From positions 62,001-126,000 of the forward strand of contig NZ_QKMR01000014.1 of the NCBI RefSeq assembly GCF_003208175.1: a stretch of 64,000 nt of DNA. Direction: 5' to 3'. A program made the translations under genes and the position numbers. Shown in pieces: positions 8,511 through 15,845 of the stretch. The number at the start of each line of letters is the position of its first letter. Positions within the stretch are counted from its first letter, which is position 1. The notes under the pieces are model-generated. The model saw only the letters and a program-made list of their open reading frames with translations. It had not been told where the DNA came from and searched no databases. Source of the stretch: Ruminiclostridium sufflavum DSM 19573. Its GTDB lineage: Bacteria; Bacillota; Clostridia; Acetivibrionales; DSM-1351.

Positions 8511-9746
8511 ATGAAAAAACGTGTTGTTATTACAGGTGCCGGTGTTGTATCTTCACTTGGCTTTGGTGCTGAACAATTCTGGAACTCAATAAGAGAAGGA
8601 AAAAACGGTATCAGCGAAGTTACAAAGATAGATGTATCAAATCTGCCGACAAAGGTAGGAGCTGAGATAAAGGATTTTGATCCTACTTTGTATATGGATA
8701 AAAAAGAAGCAAAAAGAATGGACAGATTCAATCAATATGCTATAGCAGCCTCTAAAATGGCTGTTGATACCTCTAAATTGGATTTGGAGTCTATAGACCT
8801 TGATAGATGCGGTGTTATTGTAGGTTCTGGAATAGGCGGTATGGAAACATTTGAAGATCAGCACACTGTTCTTCTGAATAAGGGACCCGGAAGAATAAGC
8901 CCGTTCTTTATACCTATGATGATAGCAAATATGGCTTCTGGGCAGATAGCTATCCGGTTTGGATTTAAAGGCTTTAATGAGTGTGTTGTTACGGCATGTG
9001 CGACAGGAAACAATGCAATAGGTGATGCCTTCAAGGTAATTCAGCGCGGAGATGCGGATGTAATGATTACAGGCGGTGCTGAGGCTTGTATCACAATGAT
9101 GGGATTTGGCGGTTTCTGCTCGATGGGAGCAATGAGTAAGAATCCTGATCCCAATACAGCCTCCAGACCCTTTGACAAGGACAGGGACGGTTTTGTATGC
9201 GGCGAAGGAGCAGGTATACTTGTAATAGAAGAATACGAGCATGCTGTAAACAGGGGAGCAGATATTATAGCAGAAATAGTAGGCTATGGATGTACGTGCG
9301 ATGCGTATCACATTACAGCTCCAAGTCCTGAAGGAGAAGGCGGAGCAAGAAGTATGCAGATGTGTATTAACGATGCAGGGATAAAACCGGAGGAAATTGG
9401 ATATATTAATGCACATGGAACATCAACGCCGTTAAATGATCCTTCTGAAGTTAAAGTAGTTAAAAAGGTCTTTGGAGAATATGCAAAGAAAATAGCAATG
9501 AGTTCAACAAAATCAATGACAGGTCACCTTCTTGGAGCAGCAGGTGCCATAGAGGCTGTTGTCACAGCAATGGCATTAAGGGATGGATTCTTGCCGCCGA
9601 CAATAAATGTTAAGAATCAGGATCCTGAATGTGATATAGACTGTGTTCCAAATGTAGGCAGAAAAGCAGATATAAAGTATGCATTATCCAATGCACTTGG
9701 GTTTGGAGGACATAATGCAACTCTATGCTTGAAGAAATTTGAATAA
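8511..9746 (+). CDS. fabF: 3-oxoacyl-ACP synthase II (FabF)
   Basis: Elongating ketosynthase. The Cys-His-His active site is complete: Cys in [11 protein letters not shown], His in [11 protein letters not shown], His in [14 protein letters not shown]. The true start is ATG 8511 after TAGGAGGG, giving 411 residues. Reading further upstream runs through the SD-hairpin element and adds an artefactual PETRRRRVF tail. A terminator after acpP and the 230-nt gap suggest that it is transcribed separately from the fapR operon or by readthrough. Confidence 0.96.
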   Translation: MKKRVVITGAGVVSSLGFGAEQFWNSIREGKNGISEVTKIDVSNLPTKVGAEIKDFDPTLYMDKKEAKRMDRFNQYAIAASKMAVDTSKLDLESIDLDRCGVIVGSGIGGMETFEDQHTVLLNKGPGRISPFFIPMMIANMASGQIAIRFGFKGFNECVVTACATGNNAIGDAFKVIQRGDADVMITGGAEACITMMGFGGFCSMGAMSKNPDPNTASRPFDKDRDGFVCGEGAGILVIEEYEHAVNRGADIIAEIVGYGCTCDAYHITAPSPEGEGGARSMQMCINDAGIKPEEIGYINAHGTSTPLNDPSEVKVVKKVFGEYAKKIAMSSTKSMTGHLLGAAGAIEAVVTAMALRDGFLPPTINVKNQDPECDIDCVPNVGRKADIKYALSNALGFGGHNATLCLKKFE

Positions 9747-9781
9747 TAATTATGCTATTGATGATATATATTTTTAAGTAT

Positions 9782-9820
9782 AAAATAAAAGGCGGGGTTA
9801 TATACTCCACCTTTTATTTT
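9782..9820 (+). terminator. Terminator after fabF
   Basis: Arms AAAATAAAAGG-C-GG and CC-A-CCTTTTATTTT around TTATATAC, 36 nt after the fabF stop. Symmetric A and T flanks would let it work on both strands. Confidence 0.75.
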
Positions 9821-9931
9821 AGTTAGATTAAAATTTAAACATATAAATAATAAGTTAACTGCAAAGGATGGTATTAACCAAAACAAACAAAAATCTATAT
9901 TGGAGGTGCCAAGTACATGCCGGTTTTTTAT

Positions 9932-10009
9932 AAAAGTCAATTACTGCTTTAGTCAATTAAAGCTATTGGCAGATGAAATTTATTTATAAGAATATAGTAA
10001 GTGACTTTT
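9932..10009. repeat. Inverted-repeat element, copy 1 (78 bp)
   Basis: Ends AAAAGTCAATTAC (9932-9944) and GTAAGTGACTTTT (9997-10009) are inverted copies with one mismatch. The interior is AT-rich with no coding potential. Same family as the elements near 14238, 20413, 30263, 31638, 34358, 50500 and 60290. It sits just upstream of rnc. Confidence 0.7.
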
Positions 10010-10034
10010 GTTTTAATAAACAGGATGTGATTAA

Positions 10035-10769
10035 ATGATGAATAATAATACCCGTAATAACAGTAATTCTGTACTTGAAAACAGAATAAAATATAAATTT
10101 AAAGACAGGCAAATATTACTGACAGCCATAACACACAGCTCTTATGCAAATGAAAGGAAAACAAAAAAGATAGCTTACAATGAAAGAATAGAGTTTCTTG
10201 GAGATTCGGTGTTAAGTCTGGTTATCAGTGAGTATTTGTACAAAATGTATCCCAATCTTCCTGAGGGAGAATTAACAGTAACAAGAGCAAAAATTGTTTG
10301 TGAAAGTTCTCTTGCAAAATGTGCTGCCGATATTGGGCTGGGAAAATTTTTAATGCTTGGAAAAGGCGAAGAGCTTTCAGGAGGCAGAGAAAAGGCTTCT
10401 ATACAATCCGATGCCTTTGAGGCCTTAATTGGAGCAATTTATATTGACGGCGGTTTTGAAACGGCGAAGGGATTTATTCTTAAATATATGGAAGGCATTA
10501 TAAAAAACTGTGTTGAAGGTAAATTGTTTTATGATTTTAAAACACAGCTGCAGGAGCTTGTGCAGCAAAACGGGGAGCAGCATATTTTATATAATGTAAT
10601 CGATGAAAGCGGGCCTGACCACAATAAAACCTTTGTAACAGAGGTTAGCATTAACGGAGCTGTAACCGGTAAAGGCACAGGACATTCAAAGAAGGAATCA
10701 GAGCAAAATGCCGCAAAGGATGCATTGGAACGGCTGAAAGTCGATGATGGGGGAGTGTTAAAACATTAA
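10035..10769 (+). CDS. rnc: Ribonuclease III
   Basis: Double-strand-specific endoribonuclease for rRNA and mRNA processing. An N-terminal RNase III domain has the signature ERIEFLGDSVLSLVISEY with acidic catalytic residues and a second acidic set in SDAFEALIGAIY; a C-terminal dsRNA-binding domain begins near residue 170 (KTQLQELVQQNG) and contains GTGHSKKESEQNAAKDAL. 244 residues, normal. The start is ATG 10035 (or the next codon, also ATG). Its TAA overlaps the inferred start of the next gene, so the two are coupled. Confidence 0.96.
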   Translation: MMNNNTRNNSNSVLENRIKYKFKDRQILLTAITHSSYANERKTKKIAYNERIEFLGDSVLSLVISEYLYKMYPNLPEGELTVTRAKIVCESSLAKCAADIGLGKFLMLGKGEELSGGREKASIQSDAFEALIGAIYIDGGFETAKGFILKYMEGIIKNCVEGKLFYDFKTQLQELVQQNGEQHILYNVIDESGPDHNKTFVTEVSINGAVTGKGTGHSKKESEQNAAKDALERLKVDDGGVLKH

Positions 10770-11784
10770 AAGGCATATAATAATTCCTATATTTGTACCT
10801 CATAAGGGATGTCCCTTTGAATGTATTTTTTGTAACCAGAAGATAATCAGCGGACAGATTAATGAAGCAAAGGAAGAAGAAATCAGGAAGAGCATAGAGG
10901 ACAGCTTATTAACAAGCGGAGATGCTTTTGTCGAAATCGCTTTTTATGGCGGAAGCTTTACAGGTATTCCGATGAAAGAGCAGGAATGGTATCTGAAAAT
11001 AGGATATAGTTATGTAAAAACAGGACAAGTCAAGCAAATGAGACTTTCAACAAGACCTGACTATATCAGTGAGGAAATACTCGATTTGCTTTTAAGATAT
11101 GACGTCAGGACGATTGAGCTGGGTGCCCAGAGTCTTGATGACAAGGTACTGCTTTGCAGTCATAGGGGGCATACCATTGAGGATGTGGCACAGGCGGCAA
11201 AAATGATAAAAGACAGGGGCATTTCCCTGGGGATTCAAACTATGATTGGATTGCCGGAGGATACAAAAGAAAAGGATATAATGACTGCCCGTAAGGTTGT
11301 AGCATTGTCTCCCGATATTGTCCGAATATATCCGGCACTTGTTATAAAGGATACATATCTTCAAAAAATGTACTCAGAGGGCAGATATAGGCCCGTTACA
11401 GTTGATGAGGCAGTGGATATATGTGCTGAACTCTTGGAAATATATGAGGCCAGCAACATTAATGTAATTCGGATAGGACTTCAGCCTACCGAAAGTATAA
11501 GTGAAAACGGTGATGTAGTGGCAGGACCGTTTCATCCTGCTTTCAGGCAATTGGTTCAATCAAGGCTTATTCTGAATAAAATGATCGAATATATAAAGGA
11601 CAATAGTCTTGATAATGCAAGCAGTATTGAAATCGAGTGCAATGAGCGTGAAATGTCAAATGTTATCGGACAAAAGAAAACCAATATTATTTTATTAAAA
11701 AATAAGTTTGATTATAAAAATATAAGTATAAAAATAAATAATGATACTAAATATTTCAAAATCCTAAAGCAGAAGTCTATATAA
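10765..11784 (+). CDS. Radical SAM protein, apparent ATT start
   Basis: Elp3/HemN-like radical SAM protein of about 339 residues; substrate unknown. The SAM-binding iron-sulfur motif CxxxCxxC is in PHKGCPFECIFCNQK, followed by AFYGGSFTGIP and later IELGAQSLDDKVL and GIQTMIGLPEDT. The first in-frame ATG (10972) lies after the cluster cysteines and cannot be the start. Upstream of the motif the frame has only ATT AAA AGG CAT before a stop, so translation most likely begins at ATT 10765, overlapping the rnc stop and 9 nt after GGGGGAG. An ATG at that codon would have given the usual ATGA overlap. The alternatives are a point mutation or base error. Confidence 0.8.
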   Translation: MKRHIIIPIFVPHKGCPFECIFCNQKIISGQINEAKEEEIRKSIEDSLLTSGDAFVEIAFYGGSFTGIPMKEQEWYLKIGYSYVKTGQVKQMRLSTRPDYISEEILDLLLRYDVRTIELGAQSLDDKVLLCSHRGHTIEDVAQAAKMIKDRGISLGIQTMIGLPEDTKEKDIMTARKVVALSPDIVRIYPALVIKDTYLQKMYSEGRYRPVTVDEAVDICAELLEIYEASNINVIRIGLQPTESISENGDVVAGPFHPAFRQLVQSRLILNKMIEYIKDNSLDNASSIEIECNEREMSNVIGQKKTNIILLKNKFDYKNISIKINNDTKYFKILKQKSI

Positions 11785-11816
11785 TAAATATTTTTGAAAA
11801 ATTTATTTGTAAAAAG

Positions 11817-11844
11817 AAGGTATTTGAAGTAATATATAGAATAC
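11817..11844 (+). promoter_or_regulatory. Candidate sigma-H promoter for spoVS
   Basis: AAGGTATTT (11817-11825) and GAATAC (11839-11844), separated by 13 nt, resemble the sigma-H pattern AGGAWWT / RnnGAAT. spoVS is sigma-H dependent in Bacillus subtilis, which supports the call. It is based on sequence match only. Confidence 0.5.
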
Positions 11845-11909
11845 TTATATAAATATTATATATTTGCAAATAAAATTTTATTATTAAAGCATTTTAGGAG
11901 GATATATTT

Positions 11910-12170
11910 ATGGAAGTACTAAAAGTTTCAGCTAATTCACAGCCCAAATCTGTTGCTGGAGCATTAGCCGCTGTCTTAAGGGACAATAATTATGCTGAGA
12001 TCCAGGCAGTAGGAGCAGGAGCAGTAAATCAAGCGGTTAAAGCTATTGCGATTACTCGAGGTTTTGTTGCTCCTAATGGAATTGATCTGGTTACAGTTCC
12101 TGCTTTTGCAGAGGTTGTTATTGATGGAGAGGAAAGAACAGCTATAAAATTCTACATACAGCCTCGATAA
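11910..12170 (+). CDS. spoVS: Stage V sporulation protein S
   Basis: 86-residue SpoVS, a small nucleic-acid-binding protein needed for spore coat and cortex assembly in Bacillus. The whole sequence is characteristic, for example LKVSANSQPKSVAGALAAVL and VGAGAVNQAVKAIAITRGFV. The start is ATG 11910 after TTAGGAGG. It has its own candidate sigma-H promoter and terminator, so it is a single-gene unit. It supports a spore-forming host, though SpoVS also occurs in some non-sporulating bacteria. Confidence 0.97.
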   Translation: MEVLKVSANSQPKSVAGALAAVLRDNNYAEIQAVGAGAVNQAVKAIAITRGFVAPNGIDLVTVPAFAEVVIDGEERTAIKFYIQPR

Positions 12171-12186
12171 TTTTATTTCAGGGTAG

Positions 12187-12219
12187 GTTAAGGCTCGCCT
12201 TCTGGTGGGCCTTAAAAAT
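12187..12219 (+). terminator. Terminator after spoVS
   Basis: Arms TTAAGGCTCGCC and GGTGGGCCTTAA (with one mismatch) around a TTCT tetraloop, followed by an A-rich stretch. The 3' T-run is weak, so termination efficiency is uncertain. Confidence 0.6.
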
Positions 12220-12275
12220 ATACTAAAACAAACAGATAAATTTAAAGTTGATTAGCAATAAAGAGGTCCATAAAT

Positions 12276-13343
12276 ATGAAAATGAGCTTAAAAGTCAATA
12301 CTGATGACTTAAAAACCGGCATGATTCTTGGGGAGGATATTTGTTGTAATGAAAATTTGCTTCTTTCAAAGGGAATGGTTTTAAAGCAGTGTTATGTAAA
12401 GAAACTGATGGCGAGGGGAATAATGGAAGTCGCCATATTAGCAGATAAGACTTATTATGATGATATTTTTCTAAATCCGGTTGAAAAGTTTTACGTGGAA
12501 ACTTATGAAGCTTTGACAAATGTAATTGAAAGATACAGAAAAGAAGACAAAATAGAAATTTCAAGAGTTTTTCCGATAGTTGAGAATATTTTGGAGGCTG
12601 TTTTTTCCAGTCAGAATTCTATCCTATCACTGACAGGTTTCAGAGGTGAAGGGGATTATTTTCAGCTGCATGCCTTGGATGTCTGCATTTACAGCCTTAT
12701 AGCTGCAAAGGTTATGAATCTGAGCTATGAGGATACTGTGATTCTCGGCTTCGGAGCACTTCTTCATGATATCGGAAAGACTAGGGTACCGGATCGTATT
12801 CTTAACAAAAAAGGAAAATTAACCGATGAAGAATTTGATGAGGTTAAAAAACATTCGGAATGCGGGTATCAGATTCTCATCAAATGTCCCCAAATAAATT
12901 CCGATATTGTCAGAATTGTTTTACAGCATCATGAACGATGTGACGGCAGCGGATATCCCAATAATTTAAAGGATAGAGATATACATTTGCTTTCCAAAAT
13001 TGTTGCAATAGCCGACATATATGATGCGTTGACATCCGACAGGGTATATAGAAAAAAGGTTCTGCCGCATGAGGCGGCAGAATATCTGCTTTGCATATCA
13101 AATACATTAATTGATCCACATATAGCAAAGGTTTTTGTCAATAACATTGCAATTTATCCCAAAGGGTGTCAGGTGCTTCTCAGCAATAATCAAGTTGCTT
13201 TTGTAATTGATTCAAACCCTAAAATGCCTTTAAGACCTGTTTTGAAAATTATAACCGATAAATTCAGAAACCCTTTGCCGGTGCCTTATGAATTCAGCTT
13301 GCAGGACAATTCTCATATAGTTATAACCCAGATTTGCTGTTAG
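12276..13343 (+). CDS. HD-GYP domain protein, probable c-di-GMP phosphodiesterase
   Basis: 355 residues. An N-terminal DUF3391-like segment (about 1-100) precedes an HD-GYP domain: LLHDIGKTRVPDRIL carries the HD pair, then KHSECGYQIL, LQHHERCDGSGYPN with the GYP triad, and ADIYDALTSDR. The metal ligands and GYP are all present, so activity in hydrolysing cyclic di-GMP is expected. No sensor or receiver domain is attached. The start is ATG 12276 behind AGAGGTCC; another ATG two codons later is possible. It ends convergently with sodA, with only 2 nt between the stop codons. Confidence 0.9.
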   Translation: MKMSLKVNTDDLKTGMILGEDICCNENLLLSKGMVLKQCYVKKLMARGIMEVAILADKTYYDDIFLNPVEKFYVETYEALTNVIERYRKEDKIEISRVFPIVENILEAVFSSQNSILSLTGFRGEGDYFQLHALDVCIYSLIAAKVMNLSYEDTVILGFGALLHDIGKTRVPDRILNKKGKLTDEEFDEVKKHSECGYQILIKCPQINSDIVRIVLQHHERCDGSGYPNNLKDRDIHLLSKIVAIADIYDALTSDRVYRKKVLPHEAAEYLLCISNTLIDPHIAKVFVNNIAIYPKGCQVLLSNNQVAFVIDSNPKMPLRPVLKIITDKFRNPLPVPYEFSLQDNSHIVITQICC

Positions 13344-13345
13344 TA

Positions 13346-13978
13346 TTACATAATAAGCGGGACAAGCCCCTTCATAGCCATTTGCAGCCGTCTTTCCACC
13401 TCATACCAGTTTATAAGGCTCCACCAGGCATCTATATACTTTTTGCGCTCATTCTGATAGTCCAGATAATAAGCATGTTCCCATACATCGCAAACCAGAA
13501 TGGGTATCGCGCTCCATTGGGTCAAGTCCTGATGCTTTCCAGCCTGCAGGATTTCCAGTCTCATCCACGCAGGCTGCCAGACAAGAATTCCCCAGCCGGA
13601 AGCCTCAACCTTTTCGGTGGCACTTTTAAATTGCTCCTTGAAAGCATTGAAACTGCCAAAGTAACTGTTAATATGGCTCAGGGTTTTAATTCCCGGTCGT
13701 CCTGTCATGCCTATGGGAGACATAATTGTCCAATAAATACTGTGAAGAATATGTCCTGAGCCGTTAAAAGCGAGCTCATTCTCCCAGTACTTGATATATT
13801 CATAATTGCTTTGCTTACGAGCTTCTTCCAGTTCTATTTCCGCTTTATTAAGGCCGTCAACGTATGCCTTATGATGTTTATCATGATGATATTTTAAAGT
13901 TGTCCGGCTGATTACAGGTTCCAATGCATTGTATGCATAGGGTAATGGCGGCAATTGGTGCTTTCCTGTTGGAATCAT
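13346..13978 (-). CDS. sodA: Fe/Mn superoxide dismutase
   Basis: Dismutates superoxide in the cytoplasm. Metal ligands expected for the family are present: His in KYHHDKHHKAYV, His in GHILHSIYW, and Asp plus His in CDVWEHAYYLDYQ. 210 residues from ATG 13978, which lies 5 nt after GGAGG. Extending to 14005 reads through the SD-hairpin element and is an artefact. The central WGILVWQPAWMRLEIL region differs from the usual GSGWAWL form, so this is one of the divergent clostridial SODs. Metal preference cannot be assigned. The leader holds two tandem 93-bp repeats. Confidence 0.92.
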   Translation of the reverse strand: MIPTGKHQLPPLPYAYNALEPVISRTTLKYHHDKHHKAYVDGLNKAEIELEEARKQSNYEYIKYWENELAFNGSGHILHSIYWTIMSPIGMTGRPGIKTLSHINSYFGSFNAFKEQFKSATEKVEASGWGILVWQPAWMRLEILQAGKHQDLTQWSAIPILVCDVWEHAYYLDYQNERKKYIDAWWSLINWYEVERRLQMAMKGLVPLIM

Positions 13979-13980
13979 AA

Positions 13981-14196
13981 TAACCTCCACGCCCGGTTTG
14001 GGCACAAAAATTTAGGAAAGATTTCGTGGCGGTACGCAGCTGATTTACAGCCATGGTTTAATTTTTTTTAAGCTAACCTCCACGCCCGGTTTGGGCACAA
14101 AAATTTAGGAAAGATTTCGTGGCGGTACGCAGCTGATTTACAGCCATGGTTTAATTTTCTTTAAGCTAACCTCCATGCCCGGTTTGGGCACGAAAA
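13981..14196 (-). repeat. Tandem 93-bp leader repeat with SD-hairpins before sodA
   Basis: Two units (13981-14073 and 14074-14166) are nearly identical with a period of exactly 93 bp; the only difference I see is T versus C in a poly-T run. A third, partial unit (14167-14196) then diverges. On the minus strand each unit ends in a hairpin (GCCC paired with GGGC) followed by TGGAGGTTA. Only the unit next to sodA places this SD at a gene start. The distal unit holds a 24-codon frame (14147-14073) without a well-placed SD. The khpA leader is a diverged relative. Confidence 0.85.
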
Positions 14197-14510
14197 TCTT
14201 ACAGAATATTATATGCAGCTCGAAATAAATGGGTTACCAAAGTCAGATACGGTTGAAAGCCTTCGCACGACAAAATATAGGGGCAATATTGGGAGTTTTC
14301 AGCCAGCTTGCATATATGATGCTTATTTGATAAAAAATCTCATGTATTTAAAGCTTTTTAAATTTAAATAAGATAAATAAAATTATTTATGAAAAATAAT
14401 TTATAAAAAATTAGATATGCAAGAGGGAAATAGGTATAATTTAAGAATAGAGAAAAAGAAGATAAATAAATGTGCTATAATATGGTAGCTTATGAAGGAG
14501 GTTATGTTTT
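14197..14510. other. Intergenic region between divergent sodA and CoA-binding gene
   Basis: About 310 nt without a gene. It contains a partial inverted-repeat element (14238-14310) and, nearer the right gene, TATAAT at 14435-14440 and TAATAT near 14478 as weak -10 candidates without clear -35 partners. Confidence 0.5.
14238..14310. repeat. Inverted-repeat element, partial copy 2
   Basis: The left end CAAAGTCAGATACGGTTG continues into AAAGCCTTCGCACGA and an AAAATATAGGGGC block shared with the copies near 30346 and 31788 (opposite orientation). The other end (TTTTCAGCC, about 14296-14304) lacks the terminal GTAATTGACTTT, so the copy looks truncated or decayed. Confidence 0.6.
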
Positions 14511-14900
14511 ATGAGCGGAGAGAAGCTGCTTGAGGAAGAAATGCTGGAGAAAAGGGTTTGGGCCGTTGTCGGCGCAAATCAGGATCCCGAGAAATTCGGC
14601 AACAGAATTTATAATAAATTAAAAGCACGAGGATATGAAGTCTATCCGGTTAACCCTATGTACGAAAGCATTGACGGAGATAAATGCTATAAAGACCTGT
14701 CTTCATTACCTGTGCTTCCGGATGTAATTGATATGGTTGTATCACCCAAAAGAGGGAAAGCCTTTATTGATGAAGCTGCAAGCCTTGGTATCAGATATAT
14801 CTGGCTCCAGCCCGGCACCCATGACGGTGGGATACTGAAGCAGATTGATGAGCTTGAATTACAGGGAGTTCAGGCATGTGTACTTGTTGCGCTGAGATAG
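14511..14900 (+). CDS. CoA-binding domain protein (YccU-like)
   Basis: 129-residue Rossmann-type CoA-binding protein, related to the CoA-binding part of succinyl-CoA synthetase. Visible motifs: WAVVGANQDPEKFGNRIY near the N terminus, YPVNPMY, VVSPKRG and YIWLQPGTHD. The family is widespread and its cellular role is not known. The start is ATG 14511 with GAAGGAGG upstream. A nitroreductase follows after 37 nt and may be co-transcribed. Confidence 0.88.
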   Translation: MSGEKLLEEEMLEKRVWAVVGANQDPEKFGNRIYNKLKARGYEVYPVNPMYESIDGDKCYKDLSSLPVLPDVIDMVVSPKRGKAFIDEAASLGIRYIWLQPGTHDGGILKQIDELELQGVQACVLVALR

Positions 14901-14937
14901 TATTTTTTAAAAAATAAAAATATAGGAGGATACTTTT

Positions 14938-15693
14938 ATGACAAATAAGGAGCTGTATGATACCATATTTGTGAGAAAATCAGTCAGAAAATATGATATG
15001 ACTCCGCTGACGGATGAAATAATATATGGAATTAAGGAATATGCAAGCAAGCTAAAACCGCTTGATGGAAGCATAAGGTATTCACTGTCATTTTTAGGTG
15101 AAAAGGATGCAAGATTTGTAATACCTACAAAATTAGCGCCCCATTATTTGTGCTTATATTCGGAAAAAAAGGACGGGTATTTGATGAATGCAGGCTTTTT
15201 ATTGCAGCAGGTTGATCTGTATATGTCTGCAACAGGACTCGGAAGCTGCTGGCTTGGTTTCTTTAAGCCTAAAAAGGAGCAAGATGCAAAGGATGGGTTA
15301 GACTTTATTATTATGCTTGCTTTTGGTAAGCCTGCCGAACAGCTGCATCGGAAAAGCATTTCAGAATTTAGCCGTAAGAGCTTTAAGGACATTACCTCAA
15401 TTGAGGGTGCGGAAAAACTGCTTGAACCTGTCAGATTAGCTCCTTCTGCAACTAATAGCCAGCCTTGGTTTTTCAGCGGAGCTTTAAATGAAATTACGGT
15501 AAGCCGTAAGAAGCTGTCAATGCTTAAAGCCTCTTTATTAGGAAGATTTAATCAGATGGATATCGGAATTGCGCTGTGTCACTTATGGCTGTCTCTTGAT
15601 AATGAAGGAAAAGCGGCAGTTTTTGAGGATAATAATTCCGATGTTCCGGAGGGCTATGAATTTATGGCAAAAGTTAAGGTTAAAGACAAATAA
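14938..15693 (+). CDS. Nitroreductase family protein
   Basis: 251-residue flavin-dependent oxidoreductase of the nitroreductase fold (TM-nitroreductase type, in which two half-domains resemble each other). The N-terminal FVRKSVRKYDMTPL is the family FMN-phosphate binding segment, ATGLGSCWLGFF marks the central region, and VRLAPSATNSQPWFF lies in the second half. The substrate is unknown; such proteins reduce quinones or nitro compounds with NAD(P)H. The start is ATG 14938 after AGGAGG. It probably forms a unit with the CoA-binding gene upstream. Confidence 0.85.
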   Translation: MTNKELYDTIFVRKSVRKYDMTPLTDEIIYGIKEYASKLKPLDGSIRYSLSFLGEKDARFVIPTKLAPHYLCLYSEKKDGYLMNAGFLLQQVDLYMSATGLGSCWLGFFKPKKEQDAKDGLDFIIMLAFGKPAEQLHRKSISEFSRKSFKDITSIEGAEKLLEPVRLAPSATNSQPWFFSGALNEITVSRKKLSMLKASLLGRFNQMDIGIALCHLWLSLDNEGKAAVFEDNNSDVPEGYEFMAKVKVKDK

Positions 15694-15845
15694 TTAAATT
15701 GTAAACCGATATTCTTCCAATAAAACACAAAGTATGCTAGACTAATAAAGATATCGGGAGGACATTTAATCGAGGCTATAGTCTGGAAAAATCAAGATAC
15801 CGCTGTAAAAAAGACTTCACTAAATTATTGATTTCGGGGTGTGGA

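Noticed and set aside
8637-9416. 259-codon minus-strand frame over fabF
   Set aside because: Antisense shadow; Tyr/His/Cys-rich translation typical of reversed coding DNA.
13334-13759. 141-codon plus-strand frame over sodA
   Set aside because: It lies opposite the confidently identified sodA and has no SD or family features.
14073-14147. 24-codon frame in the distal sodA leader repeat, and the overlapping frame in the proximal unit
   Set aside because: The nearest SD is about 20 nt from the ATG, too far for normal initiation. Kept as a remark in the leader entry, not called as a gene.
13981-14196. Reading the sodA leader repeats as a CRISPR array
   Set aside because: The units are adjacent with no unique spacers and are 93 bp long; this is a tandem duplication.
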